From assembly GCA_021732045.1 (NCBI GenBank), contig JAKFWK010000004.1, positions 1-64,000 of the forward strand: a DNA stretch of 64,000 bases, given 5' to 3'. A model generated the notes under the pieces. The model saw only the letters and a program-made list of their open reading frames with translations, was not told where the DNA came from and did no database searches. Of this stretch, positions 62,503-64,000 are shown piece after piece (positions within the stretch are counted from its first letter, which is position 1; each line of letters opens with the position of its first letter). Source of the DNA: Sulfurimonas sp. GTDB lineage: Bacteria > Campylobacterota > Campylobacteria > Campylobacterales > Sulfurimonadaceae. Position numbers and translations under genes: made by a program.

Positions 62503-64000
62503 TTATTTACGATCGTTTCTTTTTCTTTCGCTCTCTGTTAGGTATTTTTTACGAATACGAATACTAATAGGAGTAATTTCTAAAAGTTCATCATCTTCAA
62601 TCCACTCTAAAGCACGCTCTAGTGACATATCACGAGGTGGGATAAGCTTGATAGCTTCATCTGCGCCGCTTGAACGAACATTCGATTGAGCCTTACCTTT
62701 TATAGGATTTACAACTAAGTCATTTGAGCGAGAGTGTTCACCAACAATCATACCCTCATAAACTTTAGTTTGCGGTCCTACAAAAAGAACGCCGCGATCT
62801 TGAATATTAAATAGTGAATAAGCAAGTGTTTCACCATTCTCCATTGAAATAAGCGCGCCATAACTTCTTGACTCAACTGTTCCACTGTACGGGCGGAATT
62901 CCAAGAATGAGTGATTCATGATTCCCTCACCTTTAGTATCTGTTAGGAACTGTCCACGGAATCCAATTAGTGCACGAGCAGGAATCTCAAACTCGATTCT
63001 CTGGAAACCTTGACCCATTGGAAGCATAGATTTCATCTCAGCTTTTCTTTTTCCAAGGCGCTCAATAACACTACCGCTCAACTCTTCAGGGACATCGATA
63101 ACAAGATGTTCAAATGGTTCACATTTAACACCTTCGATAACTTTAACAATAACCTCTGGACGGCTTACACCAAATTCAAAATTCTCACGACGCATATTTT
63201 CAGCAAGAATAGTGATTTGTAACTCCCCACGACCTGAAACTTTAAATTTACCCTCACCAACAACTTCTAACTTCATTGCAACATTCGTTTGCATCTCAGA
63301 TTCAAGTCTATCTTTTAGTTTATTTGAAGTAACATGTTTACCCTCTTGACCGGCAAGTGGAGAGTCATTTACGGAAAATACAACCGTTAAAGTTGGCTCT
63401 TCGATGTGAAGTGGATCAAGTGGCATAGGTCTAGCTGGATCACAAACAGTATCTCCAACATCAACGGTCTCTAACCCAGCAAAAGCAACAATATCGCCAG
63501 CTTCAGCTTCATTGATTTCCATACGGTTAAGTCCGTGGAAACCGATTAATTTAGAGATTTTACCTTTAACAAGTTCGCCATCAGCTTTTGCAAGCATAAT
63601 GTTATCGCCTTTTTTAATTACACCATTAAAGATACGAGAGATACCGATTTTACCAACATAGTTATCATAATCAAGTGTAAATACTTGAGCTTGAGTTGGG
63701 TTTTCTCTATCGCCTTCTGGCTCAGGAATATGATTTATAATAGTTTCAAAAATACATTGAAAGTCACCACCCTCTTCACTCATATCAAGCTTAGCTATAC
63801 CATCTCTTGCTGCAGCGTATATAACTGGGAAATCTTGCTGGTCATCAGTTGCGCCCATCGCTGCAAAAAGGTCAAACATCTCATCTACAACACGATCTGG
63901 CTCAGCTGAAGGTTTATCGATTTTGTTAATAACAACAATTGGTTTTTTACCAAGTGCTAACATTTTTTTAACAACAAACTTAGTTTGAGGCATAACACCT
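62503..64000 (-). CDS. typA: GTPase TypA/BipA, 5' end outside the window
   Basis: The C-terminal ~500 codons of a translational GTPase. The NKID motif (VVINKIDKP) lies near the visible start. Domain II, the EF-G-like domain and the BipA C-terminal domain ([35 protein letters not shown]) follow. About the first 100 residues, with the P-loop, lie beyond the right edge. BipA assists 50S assembly under stress. The stop has a short region before the convergent msrBA. Confidence 0.95.
   Translation of the reverse strand, partial: GVMPQTKFVVKKMLALGKKPIVVINKIDKPSAEPDRVVDEMFDLFAAMGATDDQQDFPVIYAAARDGIAKLDMSEEGGDFQCIFETIINHIPEPEGDRENPTQAQVFTLDYDNYVGKIGISRIFNGVIKKGDNIMLAKADGELVKGKISKLIGFHGLNRMEINEAEAGDIVAFAGLETVDVGDTVCDPARPMPLDPLHIEEPTLTVVFSVNDSPLAGQEGKHVTSNKLKDRLESEMQTNVAMKLEVVGEGKFKVSGRGELQITILAENMRRENFEFGVSRPEVIVKVIEGVKCEPFEHLVIDVPEELSGSVIERLGKRKAEMKSMLPMGQGFQRIEFEIPARALIGFRGQFLTDTKGEGIMNHSFLEFRPYSGTVESRSYGALISMENGETLAYSLFNIQDRGVLFVGPQTKVYEGMIVGEHSRSNDLVVNPIKGKAQSNVRSSGADEAIKLIPPRDMSLERALEWIEDDELLEITPISIRIRKKYLTESERKRNDRK

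Overview
The window is an AT-rich, densely packed chromosomal segment from a member of the Campylobacterota, most likely a Sulfurimonas-like sulfur-oxidising chemolithotroph. The evidence is a soxCDYZ cluster of the split type, a sulfide:quinone oxidoreductase, SoxH-like metallo-hydrolases, fliI, thyX, and many short overlapping operons. I see no prophage, IS element, CRISPR array or tRNA. Species assignment is inference.

Layout. Positions 1-170 look like the leader and promoter of an rRNA operon that runs leftward out of the window. Next come a BI-1 membrane protein and a stand-alone ThiD2 domain (293-1382). The leftward soxC-D-Y-Z-H operon follows (6051-1558); its soxC is interrupted by an in-frame TGA just after the Tat signal. 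A MOSC protein stands divergent to it. A long leftward operon (13056-6727) holds a voltage-sensor-type K+ channel, an RCK protein, gpsA, znuABC and a BioC-like methyltransferase. A rightward run (13208-19394) carries secG, frr, pyrE and a murein-sugar salvage set: exported NagZ, a Na+ symporter, AnmK and an AmgK-like kinase. An outer-membrane protein, mtgA, an XRE/antitoxin/toxin group facing another outer-membrane protein, folE and fliI follow (to 24719).

The middle third holds a beta-propeller/alpha-solenoid protein, a second SoxH-like hydrolase, a small lipoprotein, a Tat-signal SQR, recJ, pyrG, a Kef-type antiporter, and a sugar cassette (HAD phosphatase, FucP-like permease, hexose-6-phosphate mutarotase). 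Then come selD-mnmH, a porin/FMN-binding protein pair, an MltB-like lytic transglycosylase, a Cys-rich microprotein, murU, ycaO, a D,D-carboxypeptidase and a secreted protein with a fibrinogen-like domain.

The right third carries a PP-loop tRNA-modification-type protein, a DEAD-box helicase back to back with a degenerate helicase-like protein bearing 15-residue repeats, dnaG, a 43-residue exported peptide, rpsU, dgt, phnA, thyX, a GAF-PAS-GGDEF protein, pcm, a nitrilase-family amidohydrolase, nrdB, an MsrB-MsrA fusion and the 3' part of typA.

Main themes are sulfur oxidation, cell-wall synthesis and recycling (nagZ, SSS symporter, anmK, amgK, murU, mtgA, mltB, dacA-like), and nucleotide/DNA housekeeping. 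The most notable items are the interrupted soxC, the exported-NagZ salvage route, the degenerate RecA2-like helicase relative, the coatomer-like propeller-solenoid architecture, and the fibrinogen-like exported protein.
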